DNA of 48,115 nucleotides from Alistipes senegalensis (GTDB taxonomy: Bacteria > Bacteroidota > Bacteroidia > Bacteroidales > Rikenellaceae), in contig JAMPDE010000001.1 of NCBI GenBank assembly GCA_023665825.1, positions 162,574-210,688 of the forward strand, read 5' to 3'. The position numbers and the translations under genes are program-made. Each line of letters opens with the position of its first letter. Position 1 is the first letter of the stretch. The notes beneath the pieces are model-generated. The model was not told the DNA's origin and ran no database searches. It saw only the letters and a list, made by a program, of their open reading frames with translations. Below, one piece after another: positions 15,863 to 23,652 of this stretch.

Positions 15863-16632
15863 CGGTACGCTGTTCTAAATTGTTGAACGACGATTTGCAT
15901 CTCATAAGGCAAATACATAATCGCTTTTTGCATCATTGGAATATCAATGCCGAATTGGGCTTCTGCAAGCGAGCCGACGATAGCTCCGAGCGTATCACTA
16001 TCTCCTCCGTAGAGGATCGCCTTTCGGATCGCATCCTCGAAAGACGTGCTCTCTTTGATGATATGAAAAGCCAGCGGCACGCACCCCTGACACGTCTCGT
16101 CGAACTGACCCCTCGGTATGAGGTGCTGCTCCCAATCTTCGCCATAATATCGAGTGGCGACATACTCAATATTAAGCATCTTAGAATCAATATCACGGGC
16201 CTCTTTTAGCCAATATATCAATTCAGCAACAGAAACAGCACCGATTATCCCCTCTGTGTGGTCATGCGATATTTTTGCCGTTTCCGTCGCTTCTCGAATA
16301 ACTTCCGCCATCGAGCGGCAAGCCCACGCAACAGGGCTGACCCGCATCGCCGCACCATTGCCGGAACTGTTGTACGGTTGCGGATCGGGCGAGTTGAGCC
16401 AGCGCGAAAAAGACGCCCCGTATGCCCCCATCGGATTGGGGTACTTCCTGCACCAGCGCAGAATGCTCGTCCGATAGTCCTCTCCGCGCAGAATCGCATC
16501 GGCAACCGCTACCGTGCAAATCGTGTCGTCGGTGAAATCGCATTGTTTAGTAAACAATGCAAAATTTCCGCTTTTCGCGTTATTGAACTCGAATCGAGAG
16601 CCTACTATATCGCCAATTATCGCACCTATCAT
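15859..16632 (-). CDS. ADP-ribosylglycohydrolase (ARH/DraG family)
   Basis: The protein has 257 residues. The N-terminal IGAIIGDIVGSRFEFNN, metal-site FTDDT (33-37) and C-terminal GGDSDTLGAIVGSLAEA (209-225) are the conserved dinuclear-Mg motifs of ARH/DraG enzymes, all intact. These hydrolases remove ADP-ribose from protein side chains, typically arginine. Its gene faces the minor head protein that carries an ADP-ribosyltransferase domain, across a terminator and one small gene. ARH-fold proteins are known as immunity to ART toxins (Tri1 against the type VI effector Tre1). A reversal or self-protection role is therefore plausible. Confidence 0.92.
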   Translation of the reverse strand: MIGAIIGDIVGSRFEFNNAKSGNFALFTKQCDFTDDTICTVAVADAILRGEDYRTSILRWCRKYPNPMGAYGASFSRWLNSPDPQPYNSSGNGAAMRVSPVAWACRSMAEVIREATETAKISHDHTEGIIGAVSVAELIYWLKEARDIDSKMLNIEYVATRYYGEDWEQHLIPRGQFDETCQGCVPLAFHIIKESTSFEDAIRKAILYGGDSDTLGAIVGSLAEAQFGIDIPMMQKAIMYLPYEMQIVVQQFRTAYR

Positions 16633-16633
16633 A

Positions 16634-16852
16634 TCAAAAATTTTTAGAATCTATCACGTGGTCTATATCCAGCACTCCGTCGGCATTCTCTTTCATTGAA
16701 TGCAGGTAGATATAGCCATTCCGGTAAAATGAAACCTTTTCCAGCTTTTCACGATACATAGCCTCTGCTTTCGCCCTATCGACGAAATACAGATGCGTAA
16801 CGAGATCGTATGAATCCGCTACATAGGTCAATCGATATACTCCGCTATCCAT
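16634..16852 (-). CDS. Small hypothetical protein
   Basis: The protein has 72 residues (MDSGVYRLTYVADS...), read from the ATG at 16852; a GTG one codon earlier is also possible. It looks like a beta-alpha-beta fold with VTHLYFVDRAKAEAMYREKLEKV in the middle. Its end lies 1 base before the glycohydrolase start, and its start overlaps the preceding gene, so all four genes of 17093-15524 form one operon. Function unknown. Confidence 0.6.
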   Translation of the reverse strand: MDSGVYRLTYVADSYDLVTHLYFVDRAKAEAMYREKLEKVSFYRNGYIYLHSMKENADGVLDIDHVIDSKNF

Positions 16853-17093
16853 CACATTCAGATTTTAGAGACCGACCACGGGCTTTCCGTTGGATTTGTC
16901 CGAGGCGGATAATGACCCTCTTGTTCTCGTAATCATTCTTGCCCCTCATCGCATTTGTGAGGGACTTATACGTGATGCCGATGACTTCCACCGGCACCGT
17001 ATCGTAGATTGCTTTCAAGGAACCGAAATAAAGATCGGTTTCACCATCGCGCGGCTCCTTGAACTGCAAATGCACTATCTTCTTTGCTTCCAT
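16845..17093 (-). CDS. Small hypothetical protein, first gene of the glycohydrolase operon
   Basis: The protein has 82 residues. It begins MEAKKIVHLQFKEPRDGE, continues DLYFGSLKAIYDTVPVEVIGI with SLTNAMRGKNDYENKRVIIRL, and ends basic. The central part could be a small DNA- or RNA-binding fold similar to short regulatory proteins of Bacteroides elements, but no catalytic residues are apparent. A -7 box lies only 8 bases upstream of the start codon. Function unknown. Confidence 0.6.
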   Translation of the reverse strand: MEAKKIVHLQFKEPRDGETDLYFGSLKAIYDTVPVEVIGITYKSLTNAMRGKNDYENKRVIIRLGQIQRKARGRSLKSECDG

Positions 17094-17100
17094 ACTTGTG

Positions 17101-17108
17101 CAAAATTA
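17101..17108 (-). promoter_or_regulatory. -7 box TAATTTTG for the glycohydrolase operon
   Basis: On the minus strand, TAATTTTG fits the Bacteroidetes TAnnTTTG box and ends 8 bases before the start codon at 17093. Transcription would begin at or next to the start codon, so the mRNA would be leaderless or nearly so. The -33 region on this strand has no clear TTTG. Confidence 0.45.
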
Positions 17109-17314
17109 CCGCATTTTCGGCGATCTACCACGCTTTCGCGCAAGAATCGGCCATCCTATCATCCCAGCCGAAGATATTGCAGTAAATCGCCGATTTTCCT
17201 CTTTCTTTTTTCTCGCAACTTTTTTCTTTTCTCATCGAATGATTTTAGACTTTGGAAATGCCCCCTCTATATAGTCTTAATATATCTATATATTCTTATA
17301 TTCAGTGCAGGGAT

Positions 17315-17362
17315 CGTTGCACCCACCGTTGCAGGGGTCGTTGCTACCCTCGTTGCACCCTG
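17315..17362. repeat. Four tandem 12-bp repeats (CGTTGC core) beside an AT-rich stretch
   Basis: Four consecutive 12-base units are present: CGTTGCACCCAC, CGTTGCAGGGGT, CGTTGCTACCCT and CGTTGCACCCTG. A fifth, CGTTGCACGGGT, lies apart at 17409-17420. About 40 bases of nearly pure A/T precede them (17268-17305). This is the main content of the 345-base non-coding gap 17094-17438. The layout resembles iterons of a replication origin or a protein-binding array upstream of the minus-strand operon. No coding frame here looks natural on either strand. Confidence 0.7.
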
Positions 17363-17438
17363 TTGTGCTATTCTGCTGATAGTCATCGTAATTAACTATT
17401 ACAATCATCGTTGCACGGGTAGCAGGGTGTTTGAATGA

Positions 17439-18857
17439 TTATTTCTTACTCGTCCGTTGCTTCGGCAACTGCCACCCCTTGATTCGTGCGACTTCGATAT
17501 TGAATTGCATCCAATCTTCTTCGCGAACGAACTCAAAGTGCATCGTACCTTTCTTGTAGCCTCGAATACGGAAGAATCCCCATTCATACCACCGTCCCCA
17601 ATCCATATTCAACTTGCTAACAAAACCATCCAATGATGAAAAATCATCATAATTGCATCCTCGAAGATAGCACATAGCCTTTACAACATCATCAATGTAT
17701 CGGGCATATCCGCTCCCGTAAAATGCGATTTTGACATAAGCCGACGGCCATCGTGTGTCGTAATCGCAGATACGAGGAACAATAAAGCGGCGATTGACCA
17801 TGTAATCCGAATTTGTCTTCCATTTCTCCCCTGCGGTCGAATTTTCGGCACTAAACGAGCAGATGTGATCGAATGCCTCTACGAGTACCTGATTCATCCG
17901 ATCTCGATGAGTAAATACGATGGCTTCGAGAACTCGAAAAACATTGTGCATCGTGAACGGGATATGCGACTGCCGTTCAACCATACGATTCATGTCTTCC
18001 ATGACTTTGGTCGTAACATACTTCTGCATATTCATCTTATCGAAGATCAACCGCCATGCGGCTTTCTGCAACTCCTTTTTGAAACAATCACGGGTAATTG
18101 CAGTATAGTTATTTCCATGCTCTCGATATGCACCAAATCGGATGTCATTACTCTTGAACGGTTCCGTAAGTTGGTTGATCTCTTTCGCCGCGCCCATCAC
18201 ATTATCGAAGCGTTTGACCGCTTCAACATAGCGATTCACCAAATCTCGAACGAAATTATAGTGTTGCAATCCCTCTCCCTGCGGCTCATCGTCAGGAGCA
18301 AGGGAAAAATATCCCTCAAATTCCTTTTCTCCTGTACCCGGTTTGAACAGATGGACGCATGATACATGCACCCCGGTCGAACGCTCTGCTGATGCAAAGC
18401 ATTCTCCGAAATATTCATCGAAACCGTGCATTTTGACGATTTCATGCAACTGCTTTCGGCTGGTCGAGTATCTGTCATTGAGGGTCTGACTATTGCATAA
18501 GGCAATAATCTCACAGCCACCGGGGGCAATGTCATAGGCATGTAAGATATGTTTTTCATCCGCCGAAAATGGAGGATTCATCACGATCAGGTCGATATGA
18601 CTGACCTGATCCGATGTTACGGTCAGAAAATCATCCGCGATGATGTCGCATTTACCACCCAATGTACGGCGTAATTTCTCGACCGTTTCACAAGCAATCA
18701 CTTTCTTCGCTCCGTGGCTATTCAGATAATCCACAATATTGCCGCTACCGGCCGACGGTTCGAGAATTATCTTGCCGCCAACATCCACGCCGATAAGCAT
18801 CTTTTCGATAACATCTACCGGAGTAGGATAAAAATCTCTATTGAATATTGATTCCAT
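17439..18857 (-). CDS. DUF4942-type class I SAM-dependent DNA methyltransferase
   Basis: The protein has 472 residues. The N-terminus FYPTPVDVIEKML leads to motif I LEPSAGSGNIVDYL, and motif IV is IVMNPPFS near residue 95, the gamma-like N6-adenine order. The C-terminal 250 residues match the DUF4942 domain joined to such methyltransferases in Bacteroidetes phages and plasmids (IDDVVKAMCYLRG, MDWGRWYEWGFFRIRGYKKGTMHFEF). It probably methylates adenine in phage DNA, which would make it the second methyltransferase in the window and of a different class from the first. Confidence 0.85.
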   Translation of the reverse strand: MESIFNRDFYPTPVDVIEKMLIGVDVGGKIILEPSAGSGNIVDYLNSHGAKKVIACETVEKLRRTLGGKCDIIADDFLTVTSDQVSHIDLIVMNPPFSADEKHILHAYDIAPGGCEIIALCNSQTLNDRYSTSRKQLHEIVKMHGFDEYFGECFASAERSTGVHVSCVHLFKPGTGEKEFEGYFSLAPDDEPQGEGLQHYNFVRDLVNRYVEAVKRFDNVMGAAKEINQLTEPFKSNDIRFGAYREHGNNYTAITRDCFKKELQKAAWRLIFDKMNMQKYVTTKVMEDMNRMVERQSHIPFTMHNVFRVLEAIVFTHRDRMNQVLVEAFDHICSFSAENSTAGEKWKTNSDYMVNRRFIVPRICDYDTRWPSAYVKIAFYGSGYARYIDDVVKAMCYLRGCNYDDFSSLDGFVSKLNMDWGRWYEWGFFRIRGYKKGTMHFEFVREEDWMQFNIEVARIKGWQLPKQRTSKK

Positions 18858-18899
18858 AATTCGTTACAAGTTTTTTATGATTTCCCGTCTCCGTTCATA

Positions 18900-18929
18900 A
18901 GGGTCTTCCATCTCAAAATGAAAGACCCT
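18900..18929. terminator. Hairpin between two minus-strand genes
   Basis: AGGGTCTT and AAGACCCT form an 8-bp stem with a 14-base loop in the gap between the gene ending at 18952 and the methyltransferase starting at 18857. It lacks a T tract on the minus strand, so it may be a weak terminator, an attenuator or a processing site. Confidence 0.35.
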
Positions 18930-18951
18930 CGCGGAGTGGCATCAAAGCTGG

Positions 18952-19848
18952 TTAAATGCCGAATTGTTCGTTCAGGAATGCACACATCGCGCGGTTCTGC
19001 GGCAGAAGAGCCGGAATATCCATCGCATCGGCCTTATACAGCTCGGTCGCCCCATTATACAAATCCCAAACGGTAACCTTGCCGTTTTGATAGTAGCGAT
19101 ACATCATATCCTCGGTAAGCCGCGAAATTTGGGCCTGATTGAGTGGGTACGTCCTGTTCTCTCTGATCTCGGAGATATGGGTGTCGCATTTCACACGGAG
19201 AGCCGTCAGCATCCCGATCAACGTAAACATCTGCTGTGCATCGATGGGGATTTGCTTCATTCGCTCGATCTTCTCGCGCTCGGTAACGACGATCCTGCGG
19301 GCATCGATGATCCACGATTTCACGATGTCAAGGACTTCGGGAATTGAGACGCCATTGCCTCGCCCCGATCCTTTCTCCGAGTAAGTCGAAATGTACTGAT
19401 CTGCGCAGAGCATACATTGATTATGACAGATCATCACCATATTGCCAAACCCGACCTGTATTCCTTTCTGATGGAATGCGACGGCAAGATTGGTCGTATT
19501 GTCGGCATCGTCGAAATTCGTGATGCGGATGTTGGCGAACACGCGGCGGAGGATATGGGCTTCTACCGCCCGTTCACCGTATTGCTCCTCTACCTGCGGC
19601 AAGAGGACAACACCCGGAGTGTTGCGATCTTTATTCTGCGCTGCGAAGAGGTCGTAAACCTCGACATCGTAATTCTGCGCGTTGCACATACCGATGATTT
19701 GATTCAGCAGGTCATAGTGGTAAATGCCCCGCAGCGGCTTTCCGTAGATGTCGTTCTCCTTGTGGGTTCGTGCCAGTTGATCGAGAGAAAGGGTCTGCAC
19801 CTTTGCTTTCTCGAAGTCGAAAAATTTGTTGTTCAGTGTCGTTTCCAT
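18952..19848 (-). CDS. Uncharacterised phage protein (DUF932/DUF3871-like)
   Basis: The protein has 298 residues from METTLNNKFFDFEKAKV; upstream codons in this frame overlap the next gene and look non-native. Recognisable elements are NTTNLAVAFHQKGIQVGFGNMVMICHNQCML, ADQYISTYSEKG and a helical C-terminus. This layout resembles Bacteroidetes phage/plasmid proteins of the DUF932/DUF3871 type, whose function is unknown. It is the largest gene of the 20687-18952 minus-strand operon. The DUF label is uncertain. Confidence 0.6.
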   Translation of the reverse strand: METTLNNKFFDFEKAKVQTLSLDQLARTHKENDIYGKPLRGIYHYDLLNQIIGMCNAQNYDVEVYDLFAAQNKDRNTPGVVLLPQVEEQYGERAVEAHILRRVFANIRITNFDDADNTTNLAVAFHQKGIQVGFGNMVMICHNQCMLCADQYISTYSEKGSGRGNGVSIPEVLDIVKSWIIDARRIVVTEREKIERMKQIPIDAQQMFTLIGMLTALRVKCDTHISEIRENRTYPLNQAQISRLTEDMMYRYYQNGKVTVWDLYNGATELYKADAMDIPALLPQNRAMCAFLNEQFGI

Positions 19849-19873
19849 AATGCGTTGAATTTTGAAATTGATG

Positions 19874-20089
19874 TTATTGTTGATCGAAATCCTCGACGAT
19901 CTCGAATGCGTCGGTTTTGAGGGCTGTGTCCGGCTCCCCGTCAAACTCGTTGTTGCATTTCGTACAGAGCCTCATAGCCCGATGCGAATAGTCCAGATTC
20001 ACATCTACGACATACGTTCCTTTCTGCGTTTGGAACACCTCTCGATCCCACGAATCGAATCCTACCTGCTTGATTTTGATCTTTTCCAT
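19874..20089 (-). CDS. Small hypothetical protein with a Cx2C pair
   Basis: The protein has 71 residues. It contains LCTKCNNEFDG (a Cx2C pair), a beta-rich N-terminal half (VGFDSWDREVFQTQKGTYVVDVNLDY) and an acidic C-terminus. It could be a small zinc-binding fold. It is in the minus-strand operon with 8-25 bp spacing. Function unknown. Confidence 0.6.
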   Translation of the reverse strand: MEKIKIKQVGFDSWDREVFQTQKGTYVVDVNLDYSHRAMRLCTKCNNEFDGEPDTALKTDAFEIVEDFDQQ

Positions 20090-20097
20090 ATCTGCGA

Positions 20098-20316
20098 TTA
20101 TTTGAGATTATTTTTCAACCATACTTTATCGACCTCCCACAAAGGCAGGCCTTTGTCGATTTTTCGGCGTATTACCTCCCTCATACCGACCAACTCGGAG
20201 GCTTGGATATGAAGCGTTATATCGCCGAATTTTTGCGCTTTTTCGAGGAGGAAGTCCGCCATTCGGGACTTCCATTCATGCAGGCTTTCCGCCTTGGAGT
20301 GTTTTGCCTTATCCAT
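20098..20316 (-). CDS. Small hypothetical protein
   Basis: The protein has 72 residues, largely helical and basic (SLHEWKSRMADFLLEKAQKFGD; C-terminal GLPLWEVDKVWLKNNLK). It begins 2 bases after the stop of the next upstream gene in the operon. It has no known motif. Function unknown. Confidence 0.6.
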   Translation of the reverse strand: MDKAKHSKAESLHEWKSRMADFLLEKAQKFGDITLHIQASELVGMREVIRRKIDKGLPLWEVDKVWLKNNLK

Positions 20317-20318
20317 GA

Positions 20319-20687
20319 TTATGCGTTAATTAAATTCATTATCTGTTCGAGTTTTCTTTCAAGGGCATACCGTTTTTCGCATTCCTCTGAATACTTCTTG
20401 AAGAACTCGTCGTGCTTGGCCTTTTCCGTGTAATACTTATCCTGATAGGACGTTGCGAGTTCCACCTGCCGATCATAGCTCTCTTTTTGCACTCTGATCG
20501 TATTCTTCAACTCGGCAATCTCGATCACCATAGATCGGGAAAGATCGAGATGCCCTTTTTTGGTGGCGAATGGCTTGCAGAACTCGTCCTTGTCTTTATC
20601 CGAGGACATATACACACCATTCCATACCTCGAAAATTTTATCCGATACATTCAAGCCAACCCTTTCGGTAAATTCTTCTCGTGTCAT
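20319..20687 (-). CDS. Coiled-coil hypothetical protein, first gene of the minus-strand operon
   Basis: The protein has 122 residues. From about residue 50 it is a continuous charged heptad-like helix (IEIAELKNTIRVQKESYDRQ, then YSEECEKRYALERKLEQI), so a dimeric coiled coil is likely. The N-terminus TREEFTERVGLNVSD may form a small separate domain. It lies directly behind a divergent promoter region, so a regulatory role is possible but unsupported by motifs. Confidence 0.6.
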   Translation of the reverse strand: MTREEFTERVGLNVSDKIFEVWNGVYMSSDKDKDEFCKPFATKKGHLDLSRSMVIEIAELKNTIRVQKESYDRQVELATSYQDKYYTEKAKHDEFFKKYSEECEKRYALERKLEQIMNLINA

Positions 20688-20715
20688 AGCCTATTATAAA
20701 TTTCGTGCGTTATTT

Positions 20716-20752
20716 AACACCTATTAAGTATCTGTTTGATGATGCAAATATA
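20716..20752 (-). promoter_or_regulatory. Minus-strand promoter with degenerate operator
   Basis: On the minus strand, TATATTTG (20752-20745) is a -7 box 58 bases ahead of the start at 20687. Between box and gene, positions 20716-20732 match the 17-base palindrome of copy 3 at 13 of 17 positions. This operator-like sequence lies downstream of the -7 box, where binding would block rather than aid transcription. That differs from its placement at the three plus-strand promoters. Confidence 0.4.
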
Positions 20753-20871
20753 TGGACAACTATTATAGTAGACAACTTTTATCGCAAGAAAAGTGCGCTA
20801 AAAATCAATGAATTTTACCACCAATCGGATAACCACGTTATTTACACAACGATAAATAATGCAGATTTTTT

Positions 20872-20913
20872 TAGTACTTTATAGGTACTATATCGTTTTT
20901 TCGACTACCTTTG
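20872..20913 (+). promoter_or_regulatory. Palindromic operator plus -7 box, copy 2
   Basis: TAGTAC, spacer TTTATAG and GTACTA form the palindrome at 20872-20890. TACCTTTG follows at 20906-20913, 26 bases before the scaffold gene. Palindrome centre to -7 box is about 25 bases, against about 18 in copy 1 and 15 in copy 3. This is the start of the head and tail operon. The 252-base gap 20688-20939 otherwise holds only the divergent minus-strand promoter. Confidence 0.7.
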
Positions 20914-20939
20914 CGCATATCGAATCAAAAAATGCTTCT

Positions 20940-21530
20940 ATGAAAAAGAAATTTCGCAAGCTCTTATCCGAGAAATGCAAGGATATGGGATTAACAGGCA
21001 AGGCACTCGACGACCTCGTAGAGATCGGGGCGGAGGGTCTTGACGACGATGCCTCGGACGAAGACATCGCCGCGAAAGTGGATTCACTCATGCCCTACGC
21101 AAAGGCAATGCAGGGGGAAATCACGAGGAAGACACGCAGTCCGAAACCGCAATCAAAGAAACCGCAATCCGATAGCGAGGGCGATGATGAGGGCGGAAAC
21201 GACGATGAAGCTCCCGAATGGTTCAAGCCTTTCCAAGAGAAATTAACCGCTCTCGAAACCGAGAATGCGACCCTCAAAGCGGAAAAGGCAAAAACCACCC
21301 GACAGGCCGACATCGCCGCAAAGGCTAAGAAGCTCGGAATCCCCGATTACCTGATGAAGCGAGTGTCATTCGCCGATGACGCAGACCTCGACAAGGAATT
21401 GGCGGACTACAAGCAGGAATTAGTCAATAACAACCTCATGTCTAAGGAGCAGGCACATGAGATGGGTAACACCGAAGAGGCCTTGAAAGCCGACGCCAAG
21501 GCATGGGCCGAAAGTCTTCCCAACAAGTAA
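20940..21530 (+). CDS. Capsid scaffolding protein
   Basis: The protein has 196 residues. A basic start (MKKKFRKLL) is followed by an acidic disordered middle (SDSEGDDEGGNDDEAPEW), then a coiled coil (FQEKLTALETENATLKAEKAK) and a helical C-terminus. This is the usual look of scaffolds placed directly before decoration and major capsid genes. It would drive procapsid assembly and leave before packaging. Identification rests on position and composition. Confidence 0.7.
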   Translation: MKKKFRKLLSEKCKDMGLTGKALDDLVEIGAEGLDDDASDEDIAAKVDSLMPYAKAMQGEITRKTRSPKPQSKKPQSDSEGDDEGGNDDEAPEWFKPFQEKLTALETENATLKAEKAKTTRQADIAAKAKKLGIPDYLMKRVSFADDADLDKELADYKQELVNNNLMSKEQAHEMGNTEEALKADAKAWAESLPNK

Positions 21531-21568
21531 CAGCTCCCAATTATTCACCCTTAAAATTGATTGCAACA

Positions 21569-22201
21569 ATGCCTATTGATTTCAAGAGAACGCAGGTGCA
21601 GGGGCACATGCCGGAAATTTGGCGCGGCGAGTGCAAGATTCTGCCGGGTGGTTTCAAGCCGGTACAGACCTTTCCCGTTGGAACGGTGCTGCATCGGGGA
21701 ACTCCCATCTACGTCGATTTCGAGGCGATGAGTGCCGCTGTATGCAAAACCGCCAAGGTTCTTGCCGGAGGCACAACGACCGCGCCCCGCGTCGCCAAAG
21801 GTCATTACTTCGCCGTCGGCGATGTAGTGATGAAGATCGGGGTAACTGACAAGTCGCCGATCATCAAATCCATCGACACTACCAACAGCGAATACGACGT
21901 CATCACGTTTCAGTCGGCCATCGCAGGGCTGGCAAAGGACGATGTGATCGTTGAAGCATCGGAGGCGGTGGCCGCCGCAGAGGGCGTTGAAGCCGTCCCC
22001 GCAGCACCTCTCTACACGCCGAACATGGTTGTCGGCGCGGTCAAGGAGTTCACCGGAAAGGGCCTCCCGACGATTGATGCCGCATACGAGGCGGTCGTCC
22101 TCTATCCGAGCCTGAACTTCCCTCTGCTGGAAGACTGGCTCATCAATCCCGGTAAGGTCTGCCTCAAAGCAAACCCGAACATTCTGTTCATTAAACAGTA
22201 A
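21569..22201 (+). CDS. Head decoration/fiber-like protein
   Basis: The protein has 210 residues from the ATG at 21569, and is beta-rich with a low-charge, alanine/valine-rich middle (VEASEAVAAAEGVEAVPAAP). It sits between scaffold and major capsid, where Bacteroidetes siphophages carry capsid decoration or head fiber genes. The tail KANPNILFIKQ ends just before the capsid gene. Role inferred from position. Confidence 0.55.
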   Translation: MPIDFKRTQVQGHMPEIWRGECKILPGGFKPVQTFPVGTVLHRGTPIYVDFEAMSAAVCKTAKVLAGGTTTAPRVAKGHYFAVGDVVMKIGVTDKSPIIKSIDTTNSEYDVITFQSAIAGLAKDDVIVEASEAVAAAEGVEAVPAAPLYTPNMVVGAVKEFTGKGLPTIDAAYEAVVLYPSLNFPLLEDWLINPGKVCLKANPNILFIKQ

Positions 22202-22206
22202 CGATC

Positions 22207-23313
22207 ATGCCCGAATTTATTTATAGCTCAATCTTTGGCGCATTGACGCAGCATGTGCAAGCTCGCTTCGATGCCGCCTCTGCGCTGCACAAGCAGCTTT
22301 TCGACAACGTCATCTTCGAGCGTTTCCTTGACTGGGACACTCCGACCATCGGCCTCGACTTCGAGGAGATCATCGGTCAGTACAACATCACGGTAGCCGC
22401 GCCGACCATCGGCGACCAGTCGAAAGAAGCAATCCTCGGCACGGAGGGGCTGGAAACCGTGAAAGAGCGCATCCTCAACCACGCCGTAACGCTGCCGATG
22501 ACGATTCAGGACTATCGTAAGGTTCTGCAAATCCTCGACAGCAAGTCGCTCCCCGACAAGGCAAAGACGGAACAGCTCATCAAGCTGATGTGGGGCAGCA
22601 CGACCACGGTAGTAAACTCCGTTCTCGCAAAACTCGACATTCTGTTCCTGCGCCCCCTCTCGAACGAGGGTATCGTCGAACTCGACGACAATATCAATCC
22701 CGAAGGTGGTGTGCGGGGCACGATCAACTTCAATCAGCCTGCCGAGAATATCGCAACCTCTCGTATCGCGTGGACGGATGCGAACATCGACACGGTGGAC
22801 TGCTTCGAGGATGTGCAGAGCATCATCGACGCAGCGCAGGATAAAACCGTTTTCGGACGAATCCTCTGCGCTCCGTCGCGCATTTCCTACATGTGCCGCA
22901 GCAAGAAGATCAAGCAGATGATCTGGGGAACCGACAAGTCCTCGAAGATCGTCCAGCTGAAAGACCTGAATGCCTACATGCAGGAGAACAGCTTCCCGAT
23001 CTTCGAGCCGATCCGTCGTCAAGTGCGCATTCAGAAAGGCCCGCTCCGCATCCCCTACACGCCGTGGAATGAGAAAAACATGGTTTTCATCCCCGACGGC
23101 AAACTCGGTATCGTGAAGAACGCATGGGCGAACAACGAGCTGAAACAGGAGACCGGAGTAGCGTACTCCAACTACGGACGCATCCGCGTTTCGCAGTGGG
23201 GCGTTGGTGAAACGCAGGGCAGCAACGGCGTGGAGTTCACCAAGGCCGAATCGCTCTCGCTGCCCGTGATTACGGAAATGAACGGCATCTACACCCTCAA
23301 AACGCAACAGTAG
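22207..23313 (+). CDS. Major capsid protein
   Basis: The protein has 368 residues. Its position after scaffold, its length, an N-arm (FGALTQHVQARFDAASALHKQLFDN) and a beta-rich P-domain/A-domain pattern (FEPIRRQVRIQKGPLRIPYTPWNEKNMVFIPDGKLG) are typical of HK97-fold capsid proteins of the phage lambda gpE-like group. Strong codon bias fits high expression. Its reverse complement is also open for 359 codons, which is a by-product of that bias. Confidence 0.85.
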   Translation: MPEFIYSSIFGALTQHVQARFDAASALHKQLFDNVIFERFLDWDTPTIGLDFEEIIGQYNITVAAPTIGDQSKEAILGTEGLETVKERILNHAVTLPMTIQDYRKVLQILDSKSLPDKAKTEQLIKLMWGSTTTVVNSVLAKLDILFLRPLSNEGIVELDDNINPEGGVRGTINFNQPAENIATSRIAWTDANIDTVDCFEDVQSIIDAAQDKTVFGRILCAPSRISYMCRSKKIKQMIWGTDKSSKIVQLKDLNAYMQENSFPIFEPIRRQVRIQKGPLRIPYTPWNEKNMVFIPDGKLGIVKNAWANNELKQETGVAYSNYGRIRVSQWGVGETQGSNGVEFTKAESLSLPVITEMNGIYTLKTQQ

Positions 23314-23315
23314 CC

Positions 23316-23651
23316 GTGGATAACCTTACCGCAACGAGGAGTTTGTGCAATGCGATAGCAAACACATTCTATCCTGATAACGCGACCATCGAATTTGCAC
23401 TCTTCAACGAGGGCATCGAAGCAAAGGCCGAGGCGACCCCGAAAGACCCTATGATCTTTCGGGTTGCCGCCCGCCTTGTCATCGGATATGTTGAAAGTAG
23501 CCGCTCCGAGAACGGCGTATCGACATCGGTGATGAGCGAAGAAGCCCTTAAACAGAGCCTTTCGATTTGGTGCGGCTATTATGGTCTCGATGCGGACGAG
23601 GTGATTCCCGACTATATGCGCGTGATTGAGGACGGCACGCATCTATGGTGA
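23316..23651 (+). CDS. Head-tail connector protein
   Basis: The protein has 111 residues and starts at GTG 23316, 2 bases after the capsid stop. It is mostly helical (TRSLCNAIANTFYPDN..., EEALKQSLSIWCGYYGLDADE), as in HK97 gp6-like adaptors. First gene after the capsid, it would sit on the portal. Assigned by position and size. Confidence 0.6.
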   Translation: MDNLTATRSLCNAIANTFYPDNATIEFALFNEGIEAKAEATPKDPMIFRVAARLVIGYVESSRSENGVSTSVMSEEALKQSLSIWCGYYGLDADEVIPDYMRVIEDGTHLW

Positions 23652-23652
23652 T

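Noticed and set aside
17094..17438. Plus-strand frame through the 12-bp repeats
   Set aside because: Encodes a repetitive, low-complexity peptide derived from the repeats and lacks a plausible start region.
22228..23307. 359-codon open frame on the minus strand opposite the capsid gene
   Set aside because: Mirror frame caused by strong codon bias in the capsid gene; composition is not protein-like and it has no promoter or ribosome context.
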